Below are positions 1 through 12,419 of a stretch of DNA of 64,000 nucleotides, piece by piece. The stretch comes from Rhodocollybia butyracea (Eukaryota; Basidiomycota; Agaricomycetes; Agaricales; Omphalotaceae): assembly GCA_015501585.1 (NCBI GenBank), contig JADNRY010000003.1:744001-808000 (forward strand), written 5' to 3'. The notes under the pieces are model-generated. The model was not told the DNA's origin, made no database searches, and saw only the letters and a list, made by a program, of their open reading frames with translations. Both the position numbers and the translations under genes were made by a program. Position 1 is the first letter of the stretch. Every line of letters begins with the position of its first letter.

Positions 1-427
1 ATTGACATTTCAGTATCTGAACTCATTGTTTCAAAGTAGGTGAACGGAAATGTATTTTCTACTGTATGAGGCAATGATCTTATCAGCTTATCAGCATTGA
101 TTATTACGATGCTATGATTACTAGGGACCGGCAACAGCACGGCGAGGGATCGGAGTTTGAAAAAATCGAACACAAGGGTTCATCAAACCCTTGCTACTAG
201 GCTTTATATGAGAACGAGTATTCTCTTCTCAAAAGACTAGCTAGCTAGGCTATAGTACTAGTCAGGCTCTTTTTCCGGTGTCGTTGACAGGCCGGTAACT
301 TGAAGGTGTAGATCTGGCTTTACTGCCTACATCCAACACTAAACCAGTAGCAGTACTTTGGCCCTAACTCTCGAGGCCTCAGCGCTCAGCGCAGAAAAGC
401 GTCTATACACTGGAGTTTTCCTAATCG
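1..427. other. non-coding, upstream of first NACHT gene
   Basis: No convincing reading frame, RNA gene or repeat was seen here. It presumably holds the promoter and 5' UTR of the NACHT gene that starts at 428. No clear TATA box was recognised. Confidence 0.4.
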
Positions 428-3400
428 ATGTCCTTCTTTGACCACAGTAGTAACATTGTTATTAACGGTTCAAACTTCATCGCTGTAGCTGGTAACCAGT
501 ATACGACTAGCTCATCCAGCTCCTCTGATGCACAAACGTCGGAAGTTCAGACAAGAGGTAGTCAATCTAGTACGCTTTACGTTTGCTCATTATCAGTGTT
601 CTCCATACTTATGAGATTCTAGGTGCTCCCACCCAACTACGGGGACAATCGAGGTTGTCAATATGGTGGAATGCGTTTCGGGCAACCGACTTGGCCTCGG
701 GAATAGCCTGGATGAACCTCTCGAGGTTTCTACCAGGGTTACTACGCTTTCATGTCTCCTCGTCTATAACCGATACCGAAGTTAACTCACTGGACCGCAC
801 TATGCCAGCCAATCAGACGAACCCAGATGATCTTCCTAGTCAACAAACAGAAGACTGTGAAGAGCTCTCAGTGCCTACTGGGCCTACTGGGCCGACAACA
901 GTCATCAATGGTGGCACAATTGTGTACCCCAGTCATAGCAAAGGTACGTTGAACGTTCAGAAGAGACTTTGCATTGAACGCCGTAGTAGGAATTGATAGA
1001 CTAGAACAGGCGGCAGCGCTGGAAGCCCTTCATGACTCAATGGATGGCTCCCCCCATCCAAGCTGTCATCCCGAAACGCGTATAGCAATGCTCGAATATC
1101 TGCAGAATTGGTCACTGAGAGCAGACAGCGGGATCTTGTGGTTGAATGGACCGGTGGGGGCGGGAAAGTCTGCCATCATGCGAACACTAGCTCGCAACCT
1201 GCAGAGTGCTCACCAGTTCGGAGGCGGCTTCTTTTTCAAACGGTCCCATCCCACACGCGGCGATGCTAAGGCCTTAATTGTAACCATTGCATGCCAGCTG
1301 GCCGATGTTCCCTGGTTGAAAGGTCCAATTAACCGTGCAGTGGAACACTATCCATCTGTTCTCAAGAGGTCCACTGAGATTCAACTAGAGAAGCTGATCT
1401 TTGAGCCTTGCCGTGCGCACCCCAATTCAACCCCTCTAACGATACTCATTGATGGTCTGGACGAGTGCGAGGGCCGAGAAAGAGTTCATCTGAGGGTAAT
1501 TCTGGATGCAATCGGGAAGTCCTTTACAAAACATTCCCACCCTCTTCGGTTCATCATTGCCAGCAGGCCGGAAGCCTATATTCGTGACATATTCGAATTA
1601 CCGGCCTACTGTGGCATCTACCAGGAATTCCCTGTAGAGCCGGCGCACGAGGATGTACAAAAATACTTTCTCCATGAATTCGCCCGAATCCACGACGAGC
1701 ACCACGAGACTATGGCAACTTTTCCCCGCCCCTGGCCCACGCCCGATGTCCTGGATATACTTGTGGAGAGATCATCCGGCCATTTCATCTACGCATCTAC
1801 CATCATAAAATTCCTCGACGATAAACATTACCACCCGAACAAGCGTCTGAACGTTGATGTTTTGAAGGATCAAACTGGAACGGACTTAGTCTTTGGGGCA
1901 CTTGATCAGCTTTACATTGCCATCCTCTCTGCTGTACCCGGCCCCAGGCAGCCTCAACTAATCCCGACCTTATGTGCTCTCGCAAACTTTGATCTCTCTC
2001 CCCGCGTCCTTGATCGCCTGCTTGAGCTAGAAGGCGGGGAAACACGTTTATTACTGCGCGAGCTTCATTCCATATTTGTTGTGCCGTCGGTGAAGAACGA
2101 GGGGCTACCTTGGAGGGGTGCAGTTTCTGCATACCATGCATCCTTTTACGATTTCCTGAATGACCCTAAGCGCTCCCAAAAATTCTATGTTGGTGGCGTA
2201 AAAGATCGCATGGCGCTGGTTCGCTCCATTCTCAAATTATATGATTGTGGGTATCAGGACCAATTCATTGGGTTTAATTCGCCGTAGGTCGTTTTTTTCA
2301 TTGCGAAGTCGAACCTTGTTCTTATTCTTTATTATTTCTCAAGGTCTGCTCGAGGTCTCTCGCACCCTTCCAACGCGCCACTGGAGCTACGATGGCGACG
2401 ACGACGGGTGAATTTTCGGACAAGCGAGCACTCAAAACAAAAAACGAAAAATAAGAAAAATAAGAAAAAAAGAAGATTTCCTCGACACCAGCTGGCTCCC
2501 TTCATAACATCACTTCCTCCTTCTGCGGAATTGTTACCGCTGATTCATAGCATGAATCCGGATTATATCACTCAGTTTTCGCCAGAATCTTTTGAGAAGT
2601 TGTTAATTTGGATGAGGGTAAGTTTTTTTTATCATCGTTGCAAGATAAGTAGTTCTGACGCACACCAAGAATATCGATCCAGCACCTGAAGATTTGATAC
2701 AGCTTTTGGAAGACTACGAATATATGACCTTCGTTGCAATGACAGTGAAGGAAGCCACATTTCGAACATCAGCCAAGATCTTTTCATGTTCCAGCCAACG
2801 CGTTCTACCACAATCTCAAGAACTTCGTCGTTTTCTTCGGATGCTGATGCTGCTATGGGACAGCAATTGCTCGACGAGGGTTCTCCCGGTCATTCGCTTG
2901 CTGTTAGATGTGTCCTGGGACAATCTCAGAATCACTATCTGTAGCCTTCGCGAAACGATTGGCAAAGATAAAGATATGTTTCTCGACCTTTGTAGGCGTC
3001 TACGACTTCCATCCTTCGGTGGGGAGATGTTAGCCTGGGCATCGATATCCCAGGATTTGGCACGTACATGTATCTGCGTAGGGAAGGATATTCACGCTGG
3101 TAAGCTAAAGGATGTGATGAGGTGTGTGATAACATTGCAAATGCGTGATTTTTACTCACAAGACTATAATATTAGCTGGTCTCGTATTCAGAATCACTGC
3201 AACTGGGCTTTTCAACTCCGACTGTGTCCGCCTTGCGATAAGCTCCTTCGTGATATCGAGGGCCTCGAACCGATGTCCCAACTCCCGGAGTGTTTCCCGG
3301 AAGATGTTCACCATGTTTTGAAGTGGCTCGAGGTGAGAGACAAGAATGTACAGAGGTCATTGTTCGCTGAAATCTATTCCTTTTGACGCAGACGTTTGCT

Positions 3401-3532
3401 GATTCTCCAGTCGAAGTAATCGCACGCTGGAGGCGATACCTGGAAGTCACCCAGATCACGCAGGCGTGTAGTTTGAATGTGGATCAGGCTGAGAATGGAT
3501 GGAAAGACTTCCTCAACTGGCTACGAAGATAA
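428..3532 (+). CDS. NACHT-domain STAND NTPase (NLR-like), copy 1
   Basis: Multi-exon gene of roughly 860 codons. The start at 428 (MSFF...) is chosen because copy 2 begins with the same peptide. Exon 1 carries the motif INGSNFIAVAGN. A short exon set follows to 943, then a 46-nt intron (944-989), then the large NACHT exon. Visible NTPase motifs are Walker A GPVGAGKS (about 1149-1172) and Walker B LIDGLDEC (about 1447-1470). After about 2240 the frame must pass through an intron into an exon ending at 2617, which joins the exon starting at 2670. Further introns lie near 3122 and 3332, and the stop is at 3530-3532. The C-terminal ~280 residues match copy 2 but show no WD40, ankyrin or TPR repeats that I recognise. 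Fungal proteins of this architecture act in signalling and non-self recognition; the ligand is unknown. The NACHT call is secure; exon ends are approximate. Confidence 0.85.
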
Positions 3533-4199
3533 CGCTGCCTTTTTATTTTTTATTGATTTTTTTTATGGAAGTGCGGCCCTACACTGACTTGGTTAGCCCC
3601 AGGTGAGCCAAACTTATGGGAGTAGGGGATGACCCCGCTAGATGTGTGGACTTCCCCTGAAATGGTGCCTTCCCTTATCACAATCTTGTGGCACCTTTTA
3701 TCGTTCCCCTCCCCCCCTTCCAAGCTAGACGCTTGGTTCCACTGTGTGGCTTGTCCCGGAGGCTTTGCGCTGTTTTAAATTTTCTTAATTCTTCGTTTCA
3801 GTTACCGTTTGCCCATGGAATATGGTAAGCAGTATACTGCAGTGTATGTATAATTATGTATAAGGTATCTATGTATCAGTAGTGTAGATGTAGATTGTAT
3901 CTGGTCTATTTGGTGTGCTCCTATGCTGTAGGTGAGCAAATGAAGTTTTGTTAATGCTTCAATTTTCAAATTTATGACAGACACACAAAACCTATAAGTA
4001 ATTCACGTCCACGAGCCCCCCGACCTGGTAACTTCGGGTAAAACGTGGGATAGCTTATGAGGCTGCATTCCCGAGAACCCGCCACAGGAATACTTAAGCT
4101 GTATCATTCAAAGCTGTATTGTTCTATAATCGGAATGTCAGGATGGATAGAAGCGCCCATGAGTCTTCGTTGCTCCCGTCTTTCTTTCGCTTTCGGTCG
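3533..4199. other. intergenic, between NACHT genes
   Basis: T-rich 3' flank of copy 1 and 5' flank of copy 2. Nothing else recognised. Confidence 0.4.
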
Positions 4200-7100
4200 A
4201 TGTCTTTCTTTGAGCGCAGCTCTGACCTCCAGGTGTACGGAGGAAATTTCTATGCTGTGGCTGGTGATATGAATATCGAGCGGCCAGTAGAAGATAGTTG
4301 GACTAGTCCTTCTGATGTACGAGTATTAGGAGCTCAAAGAAGTAAACCAGAAAGTGCTCGGTACACCCCATATAGTCCGGTTTTCATTTTCATTTTACCA
4401 TGTATATACTCATGGCAGCGGGTTTTCAGATGCTCTCACGCGGCCATGGGGACAATCGAATGCGCCCTCCTCCTCGCGACGGTTAACGTCAGGTACCTCA
4501 CCAACCACGGAGTCGTGGTTTACTACGTTCGATTATACATCCTTACCAGAATATTTCCCGGAACCCCAGCCTTCCGAAACTACGGTTTCGCTGTACCCTG
4601 GCGAAGAACAGTTTCTCTCCTTAATCTCTCCCCAAGCCATATCAACCAATCCCGATTTTCACACGCTGAATCACACTATATCATGCCCCCCAACCGATCT
4701 CAGGCCTCTTCAGATAGTCCAAAGAGGAAATGAACTTCCTAGTCAACGTACAGAAGGGTGTTCAGAGCAATTCGGTATATACCTACCTGACAAGTACACA
4801 ACAACCATCCATGGTGGCACATTTGTGAGCCAAACTCGCCCAGGTGAAAAAGGTAAGTATGTTGAACGCTTCGAGACTCCTTTTTCAAAATGAAGTCTAG
4901 GAATCGATAAACTACATAATGTAGCAGCATTGGAAGCCCTTCACGACTCAGCGGATAGCTTCCCCCAGCCAAGATGTCACCCCGAAACACGCACTAAAAT
5001 GCTCGAAGATCTGCAGGAGTGGTCACAAGAAACAGATCCTACTAGTAGCATTCTATGGTTGTTTGGACCGGCAGGTGCAGGGAAGTCCGCTATTATGCGA
5101 ACGCTTTCTAGCCAACTGCAGGATACAGGCCGGCTCGGGGGTTGTTTCTTTTTCAAACGAGGCCATCCTACGCGTGGCAACGCAAAAGCCTTATTTGTAA
5201 CCATTGCATATCAGCTTGCACTTGATATTCCCTGGCTGAAAGGTCCGATCTCTCAAGTAGTGGAACGCAATCCATCTATTCTCGCAAGGTCCATCGAGAT
5301 TCAGCTGCAAAAGCTGATTTCTGAGCCTTGTCGCATGCAGCCCGATCGAAACCCTCTAACGATACTCATTGATGGCCTGGATGAATGCGAGGGTCAAAAT
5401 GTGCATCTCGAAATCTTACGCGCAATCAGAAACTCCTTCACAGAACACTTCCTCCCTCTTCGATTCATCATTGCCAGCAGACCTGAGGCCCACATTCGCG
5501 AGATGTTTGAATCATCGTTCTATGACGGTGTCCACCGGCCATTTAATGTGGAGCGGTCGTTTGATGATGTCCGAACATTTTTCCTTGATGAATTCGAGCG
5601 AATACATCATGAGCACCGTCAAACCATGTCCACCGTTTCCCTCCCGTGGCCACTGCCCGATGTCGTGGATAACCTTGTGCGGAAGTCATCCGGTTATTTC
5701 ATCTATGCATCAACCGTCATAAAATTCATTGATGATAAAAACTACCGCCCAGCAGAGCGTCTAATTATCATTATGAAGGACCAAACCGGATCGGATTCAG
5801 CATTCGAGGCGCTCGATCAGCTTTACATCAATATCCTCTTTGCTGCCCCCATCGCCAAGCAGCCTCTAATAATTCCAATCCTATGTGCTATCACAAACTT
5901 TACTTTGACTCCTAGTTTTCTTGATAAACTGCTTGGGCTGGAAAACGGAGATTCGCGTTTATTCTTGCGTGGCCTTTGTTCTGTATTTGATGTGCCATCG
6001 GAGGAGAACAAAGAATGGGATGCTCAGATTTCCGCCCACCATGCATCCTTTTTTGATTTCCTGAATGACCCAAAGCGTTCCCAAAATTTCTATGTCGGGG
6101 GTCTACCTGACCGCATGACTCTGGTTCATTATTTCATGAGATTTGCTCGTGGCCATAGGTTTCAAAGGTTTTGTCAATATTGGGATCCTATCTCAAGGTA
6201 TGTTTTCCATGTACTTGGACCATGCCGTGTAGTAAACTTCGAGTTTGAAACTAATGCTGTGTCATTTATCCTTCAAGATCTTGCATAATAACTGCGGGAC
6301 CTTGTGAGGGGCCACGCCTGCCTCCCTCTGTGGAGCTGTTGTCTTTGTTTAGATCCCATCTCAGAGCGTACCCATATGAGGACTCGCTGAACCCGTGGTT
6401 AACTTGGATGAGAGTAAGTTTTTTATTCTCATTGCAAGATGATTCCAACATGCACCCAAGAAAATTTATCCAACTCCCGAAGATGTGATACAACTTTGGG
6501 AAGACTATGAATATCTCGCTTTTATTCGCAATAAAGCATCACAAGTTCAATCATATTGTTCAACCAGGATGATCAAGACATCTGCTCACTGTATTTTATC
6601 ACACTCTCGTGGCCTTCTTCAGTTTCTTCGTATAGTCTTGTTGTTAAGAAAAGATTACGCTCTCTCCGTTGATTTCTACTGTTTGCTGCTCGATGTCTCC
6701 TGGATTGAACTCGAGTCCATCCTTTCTTACCTTCGCTGGATTATTGGTAAAGATGAAGAAATATTCGGTAATCTTCTTTATCATCTACGAAGTACATCGT
6801 TCGCTGGAGAGATTTTTCCCTGGCCATCGGTATGCCGGGATCTGGCACGTCGAACTATCTGCATAGGAAAGGATATTGCTGCCGGTAAGCTAAGTGGCGA
6901 TATGGATAGGTGTGTGGCTAGCACGGTAGCATTGCAGATACATAACTATCCTCACGATACTATAATATTAGGTGTTTTCCTTCCGAAGCTGCATGGGCTT
7001 TCCTTGTCCGACTGTCTCCGCATTGCAACGAACTTCTTCGTGATATTCGAAACCTCCATCCGCTGTCCCAAATCGAATGTTACCCAGATGATATTTATTC

Positions 7101-7331
7101 CGTTTTGAAGTGGCTAGAGGTAGGATACAAGAATATACAAAACATCATTGAAAATCGTTTCTTTTGACACAGACATTTCCTGATCCTCCGGTCGAAGTGA
7201 TAGCACGCTGGAGGCAATACCTGGATGACAGCCAAATCCCGGACAACGAGGAGGATAGTTATCTTACCAGGTTTGTTGTGGATGAGGCTGAGGAAGAATG
7301 GAACGACTATCTTAACTGGATACAAAGATAA
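4200..7331 (+). CDS. NACHT-domain STAND NTPase (NLR-like), copy 2
   Basis: Tandem paralogue of the gene at 428, same strand and same exon layout. The start at 4200 gives MSFFERSSDLQVYGGNFYAV, matching copy 1; an upstream in-frame ATG at 4119 has no counterpart there. An intron lies near 4370-4430. Just before the NACHT domain both copies carry a second glycine motif (TTTIHGGTFV here, TTVINGGTIV in copy 1). An intron near 4850-4901 joins to the NACHT exon. Walker A is GPAGAGKS (about 5068) and Walker B is LIDGLDEC (about 5366). The main exon runs to about 6160. Later exons end at about 6415, about 6909 and about 7120, and the last exon stops at 7329-7331. All reading frames appear open, so the copy looks functional. 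The role is inferred from the family: nucleotide-driven oligomerising sensor or signal protein. Confidence 0.85.
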
Positions 7332-8018
7332 AGCTGTATAATTACGACCGCATGTCCATGAATTATGTACATAAGACTGCAATTTGCGAAACCACACAAA
7401 TTTGAACCCAAGTTCCGACAACACCTCAGGTGAGTAGTATTTCTCTGGAAAACACAGCTAATAGTAAAGGTGTCTGGCCGCTTATATTATAATATATATG
7501 CGATATTCATATCGTTTTCGATGTGTTTTCCCTGTCCAGCATTATGGGTGACAGTGAGAAATACTTAGGTGGGTAAACGTACAAGTGGCACCACTTGAAA
7601 AACTCTCTTGACTCGCGAACTGACTGGGGTAAATACCAAATATTTGCATATATAAGAGGGGGGATATGAGGGGGGATACATGCGTGAGCGTACTCCGGAG
7701 AAAGAGTGTCCAAAGTTGTGCCCGCCGGGCAGGGTACAGAATCTGTTCGACGCTAGACTCAGGTGAAATCACTCCGTCGGCCTCTGCACGGCTGATCGTC
7801 AGTGGTAACAAACAAACGACTGGCTCAAGCCTAGTTCAACGACGAGCCCCTCAGGCTCGGGCAAACACATCCTCTAATTCTCTCAAACCATGACTGGATG
7901 GGCAGGCAGTAGAAATTGCTATGGGACAGTCGAGTCTGCATTGATGGACGGTACATAGAGCAGGTAATTTGCTGTAATTTGCTGGACGCAAAAGTAAAAC
8001 ACAAGATCTACAAGAAAA
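7332..8018. other. intergenic, no gene seen
   Basis: Short open frames here have no protein character. Positions about 7770-7830 resemble 17350-17410, including the shared string cacggctgatcgtcagt. Both stretches lie within ~800 bases of a tRNA-Ala gene. Confidence 0.4.
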
Positions 8019-8098
8019 TGGACAAATCCGGATTTGAACCGGAGACCTTTCGCATAACCAATGCAAAGCGAACGTGATAACCCCTACACCATATGCCC
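8019..8098 (-). tRNA. tRNA-Ala (TGC) with 7-nt intron
   Basis: On the minus strand the acceptor arm reads GGGCATA paired with TTTGTCC. This includes a G3-U70 wobble, the identity element of alanine tRNA. The T arm TCCGG/TTCAAAT/CCGGA and a D arm of GGTGT...TATCAC type are present. The anticodon stem TTCGC/GCGAA encloses TTTGCA-TTGGTTA-T, so the anticodon is TGC with a 7-nt intron after position 37, the usual eukaryotic intron site. The discriminator base is A. A near-identical gene lies at 18109 on the other strand, differing mainly in the intron. Confidence 0.85.
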
Positions 8099-8289
8099 AA
8101 CATTTTTGTACATCGGATGAGAGATGTTGAAGTTCCGGACGGCGCGGTTGCCAATGATGTCACAGAGACTCGGAAATGTACGGCCTTGGCAAAGTACTGT
8201 TCGTTCCTTCTTCAACAACTGGCAAGGCATGTGGATATACATAATTTTAGCAAAAGCTCCAACAATTGATTGATGTCAGTTGAATCAGG

Positions 8290-11200
8290 ATGACCGGGTC
8301 TTCAGGCAGTCCTTCGCCGGCGTCGCCAACAGCAGCTGGCAAAAAGCCTGAACACATCTTCATAGATCCTCCTCCTTCTCATTTCCTCTCCACTTCGTCT
8401 TTAGGCGGCCCAGAAGACGTTGCTTCGCCACCTTATGCTTCTACTTCACATCTTCCGGACCAGAAGCTGTTTATGAATTCAAATAACCCATATTCGACTT
8501 ATCCTCCCAGTCCAGCATACAGATCCCAAGTCAACATGCAAGAGGATGCAAAACCAAAAGTCCATTATGACCTTGAGCCTGTGCCCGTTGTTGAAAGGGA
8601 CAAGGCCGACCTGAGGCTGCCAGTGGATAACATGGATTCCCATAGTTCGGCAGCCGCAGATACGATGTCTATCGCTACAGACGACGAAGACGACGACAAA
8701 AGCGATTACGACTGGAGCGGAGAGGATGACCTAGTCCACGCAGAGGCTAAATTTGAACAGAAGATGGGCGTCAAACAAAAGAGAACCGGATGGGGCTTCA
8801 AAAGGTACATCATTCATTTCTCGTGATTTTATTATCCTTATCCCTGCACGAAGGATCATCACTCTACTATTTTCCTCTCTCCTTGGTTCCACTCTCATTG
8901 CGGGCATTCTCGTGGCTCCAGGAATCCTACTTTATTTCTATTGGTACAAGAAAGACCCAACTTCTCATAGGAAGTACGTCGTTCAAAATGTCCAAGCCTG
9001 GATGTTCTGGGCTGCAGCCAACCTCTTGCTTTCCTGGTACCTCGCCGTTATCATTGACCTCATCCCCACCGTAGCCACTTTTACCGTCTCTGCCGTCTGG
9101 GGACACGTATCCGAGGTAATCAAAAGCCGAGTCGAGTTGTACAACTCGGTCAAAAACACAATAAAACCTGTGCTCTACGCTGCGTCTGGATGGGCATCAT
9201 GGGTCATTATCTTTGGCCACATTTACAACTTGTACGATACCATAGACTCGAGCCAAAGCAGGGCCAGTTACGCACACCGTGTATCCCAGGTAGTCGAATT
9301 CTGTTTCTTTGGTGTTTTGGTAGTCTGTGCGCAGCAGATGCTTTCGCATGCGATTGCGTTTGCGTTCCACCGAACAGCATTCAAGGAACGTCTAGAAGAG
9401 GTGGGGACGGCGCTTAAGGTTATCGAGCAACTACGGAACTATAAACCCAAAAACCATGCGCGCGGAAGTGGATGGGGCTGGGGAGCGCCAGTTTTGGACA
9501 AAGCGACGTTTGGGTTTAAGAGTGGACATGGCCCTGCTCACAGTAAACCTGGTTCATCCCCTCTTCACGACGAGGGTACCGATGCCGATAATGAATATGA
9601 CGATCATACAGCTGTCGGTCACTCAAGAATGTCTACACTCAGTAGTACATTTGGTTTCGGCAAGGGGAAGAAACGTCACTCAGCTATCCCAGATTCCGTC
9701 AGTCTCGAAATGGGCATACTTTCCTCACCCTTGCCAGAAAGCGACAGTCAACCTATGATCCCATCGACCTCCGCTCTATTCACGCGCTCTCCTCCAAACG
9801 GATCAGGGCGCGCTACACCTACACTTCACCGATATCCTCCCGCACCCGGTACCGCATCCCTCGTCCCTCTACCGACGGATCCACAGGCGCAGGCGAAACC
9901 CTCTTCGCCGCCGCCAAAGCGCTCAAAACCGCCATCCTCCACGACGCGCGCAACATTCGCGGCGGCCAAGATACCGACGACGCCAATGAGGGCGGCATCA
10001 CCGCCGCACTCGGTTTCCACAACGTCGGGTCCAGCAGCGAAGCCAAACATCTCGCTCGGAGCATCTTTCTCAAATTCCGTCCTCTCTCCCAAAACCGAAC
10101 ATACCTCATCCCGTCCGATTTCTATCCCGCATTCCCCACTACCACAGCTGCCTTAACTGCTTTCCGGGTATTCGATAAAGACAAGAATGGGGATCTTTCC
10201 CGTGCTGAACTCAAAACCACTATTTTATTGGTATATCGGGAACGACGATCCCTTGCCCGTTCGATGCGGGATGTCGGAAAGGCTCTCAGAAGCCTGGATG
10301 GGATTTTGTTCTTCTTTGCGCTTGTAATATTGTTTTTCATTAGTTTAAGTGTCTTTGGAGTGAATATTGAGAGCAGCCTGAGTAGTGTTTATACGCTGGG
10401 GCTTGGAGCGAGTTTTGTTTTCAAAACAAGCGCGAGTAATGCGTTCGATGCGATTATGTTTTTGTTTGTTACTCAGTGGGTTGCTTCATTCTCATGCGTG
10501 CTGTTTTACTGAATCTTCCTTTTTTGTGTAGTCCATACGACACTGGTGACCGATGTTTCATTGACAATGAAATTCTGGTTGTAAAACGCATGGGTCTTTT
10601 CGCGACGGTATTTACTAGAGTAGATGGAACAGAGACGTATTATTTTAACAGTCAGCTTTCAGCGAAATTTATGTACGTGTCTTTCCTTCTCTTCCTTTTC
10701 CTCTTTCTGATTTGGACTTCCTCCCACAGCACCAACGTCCGGCGCTCCGGCGACATGTACGAATCCGTCACCCTCCAAATGCACTGGCGGACCCCCCAAT
10801 CCAAAATCGACACCCTCGAGCGATCGCTCAACAACTGGCTCGCAACCGAACAAAACCGGTGGTTCGTCCCCTCCACCACCGTCATGTTCCAATCCATCAA
10901 CTTCCAGCGATACCTCGAAGTAACAATCGGTATCGGCCACAACGGGACATGGCAGGACTGGGGGCTGCGGTGTGCTAGGAAAACGGCGTTTTGCGCTGCG
11001 GTGAATTATTATACGAGGGAACTGGGGATCAGGTGTGCTGCGTCGCCGCAGCCGGTTGTTTATGCCATTCGATTGCCAGCTTGGCTTTGATGGTGTGTCG
11101 CCGGCTTCACCTGGAGGAGGAGGAGGATATGAAGCGGATGAAAATTGGGCAGGCGGAGTGGATGTTTTGTATGGAGAGCCAAATTCGTCTAGTGGACCTA

Positions 11201-11373
11201 GTGGGATGTCGCCTGCAGCTGCTGCTGCACTTGGTGAGCGCGACATTATGAAGGAGAACGGGATCAAGTCGGCTCTTGGATTTACGCCTCCTGAGGGTCT
11301 CGTTGGTTCGCATTTGAGGGCAAGGAAGACGAATAGTAGGAAGGCGATGGTTGGGTTGGCTGGGGAAGGATGA
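8290..11373 (+). CDS. MscS-family mechanosensitive channel with EF-hand
   Basis: Membrane protein resembling the fission-yeast Msy1/Msy2 family, which acts in endomembrane calcium and hypo-osmotic responses. Exon 1 (8290-8804) encodes a Ser/Pro- and acid-rich cytosolic N-terminus. After a 49-nt intron (8805-8853) come several hydrophobic helices (for example IITLLFSSLLGSTLIAGILV), then a long low-complexity loop. An EF-hand follows (VFDKDKNGDLSRAEL, about 10168-10212), then the pore-forming MscS helices (about 10290-10480). After an intron near 10481-10531 comes the beta domain (DTGDRCFIDNEILVVKRMG). An intron near 10673-10730 precedes the C-terminal part, and another near 11030-11085 leads to the stop at 11373. 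The frame changes between about 9848 and 9887. A 38-nt GT-AG intron (9849-9886) would repair it in phase, otherwise there is a one-base frame error. Confidence 0.88.
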
Positions 11374-11989
11374 ACGAGTGTGTGTATATAAGTTTTTTTT
11401 TTCACTTTGTTGTCTCTCGCATTACATTAGACGATTCTGCTCTCACCCACTGGACTCTCATCTCATCATTCTATCCATTAGATCTTTTCACCCATCTTAT
11501 CCAAATGCTCTTGATTTATTATGATTTACTACTATATTTCGTGCAAATGTCCATGGTTCGTTTGGTCTTTCACAAGTTCCCATCTACTACAACTTGACTG
11601 CTTCAGCTCGAAATCTTGGCGTGTCGTCTTGTCGTACTGACTCATTCGTTTCTTCATTTACCTGGACCAGCAGCAGGCCACCTGGACCACTTGACACCTC
11701 CCCGTGCTAAGATCTCTGGTCAGAATACAATGGAAGTAAGGACGTTCTGGTAAGTACCTCTTCGATTGTAAAGATTTGATCAATGGATGAGTTCAAGTCA
11801 AGAGCCGAAAATTCTTCAATAGCACAAGCTGAGTCTACCGAGAGCTGACTTGGAGAATTTAAGCCCTACAGATCTGATATTATAATGATCGCTTTCGACA
11901 GGAGGACTGAAATACCTTTCGATCAGCACCTTGAAGCTGTTTATCGTTATATTCACGACTCAGAACAGCACTCCGTTTCTACATCATAA
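11374..11989. other. intergenic, no gene seen
   Basis: T-rich 3' flank of the channel gene. No convincing coding region; a further minus-strand exon of the gene at 11990-12419 cannot be excluded. Confidence 0.35.
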
Positions 11990-12419
11990 TCAAACACTAT
12001 CAACACAGATCGGAAAGACCTTAGTAAGAAGAATCGCTCTCACCACGAGCTCGTCTTCATATTGTTTGCATTTTGCATATGCAGCCCGGGATGCCAAAAG
12101 GCGAGACCTGATTTCCAAAACATTGGTATTTTCCAATTCCATTGCTGCCCCTTTGAGCGATGCTTCTGCTCTGTATTGCAAGTCTCAGTATAGATAACGC
12201 TGTAGTAATCATTATTTACCTTTGTCGCAAGACATGAACATGCTCTCCAGCTTTTAGGTCTCTTTCGAGCAGCTTTGCCAACATTACTTCATTGTCCAAG
12301 CTGTTGACTTTGCGTTCAGCATATTTATAAATTTTGGAAGGGTTCAGTCTCTTGTCAATGTGATATCGAACGTTGAGACCGAGCCCAACTGCTGCAGCGA
12401 CTTCGCCTAAACCTGACAT
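11990..12419 (-). CDS. hypothetical two-exon small protein
   Basis: Exon 1 starts at 12419 and reads MSGLGEVAAAVGLGLNVRYH, continuing with a charged, helix-prone stretch. A donor gtaaata near 12219 and an acceptor tacag near 12177 give an in-phase splice (RQR to AEASLKG). Exon 2 then continues KGAAMELENTNVLEIRSRLL and ends near 11990. The splice phase and amino-acid character support a real gene of roughly 130 residues. I do not recognise the family. A longer 3' end using more exons to the left is possible. The A-rich, charged sequence suggests a soluble helical protein. It lies just left of the duplicated kinase unit. Confidence 0.45.

Noticed and set aside
9819..10109. Two minus-strand open frames of ~90 codons
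   Set aside because: Antisense shadows of the channel gene's Pro-rich loop.
10659..11405. 248-codon open frame on the minus strand
   Set aside because: Antisense to the conserved MscS beta domain exons; composition mirrors the coding strand.
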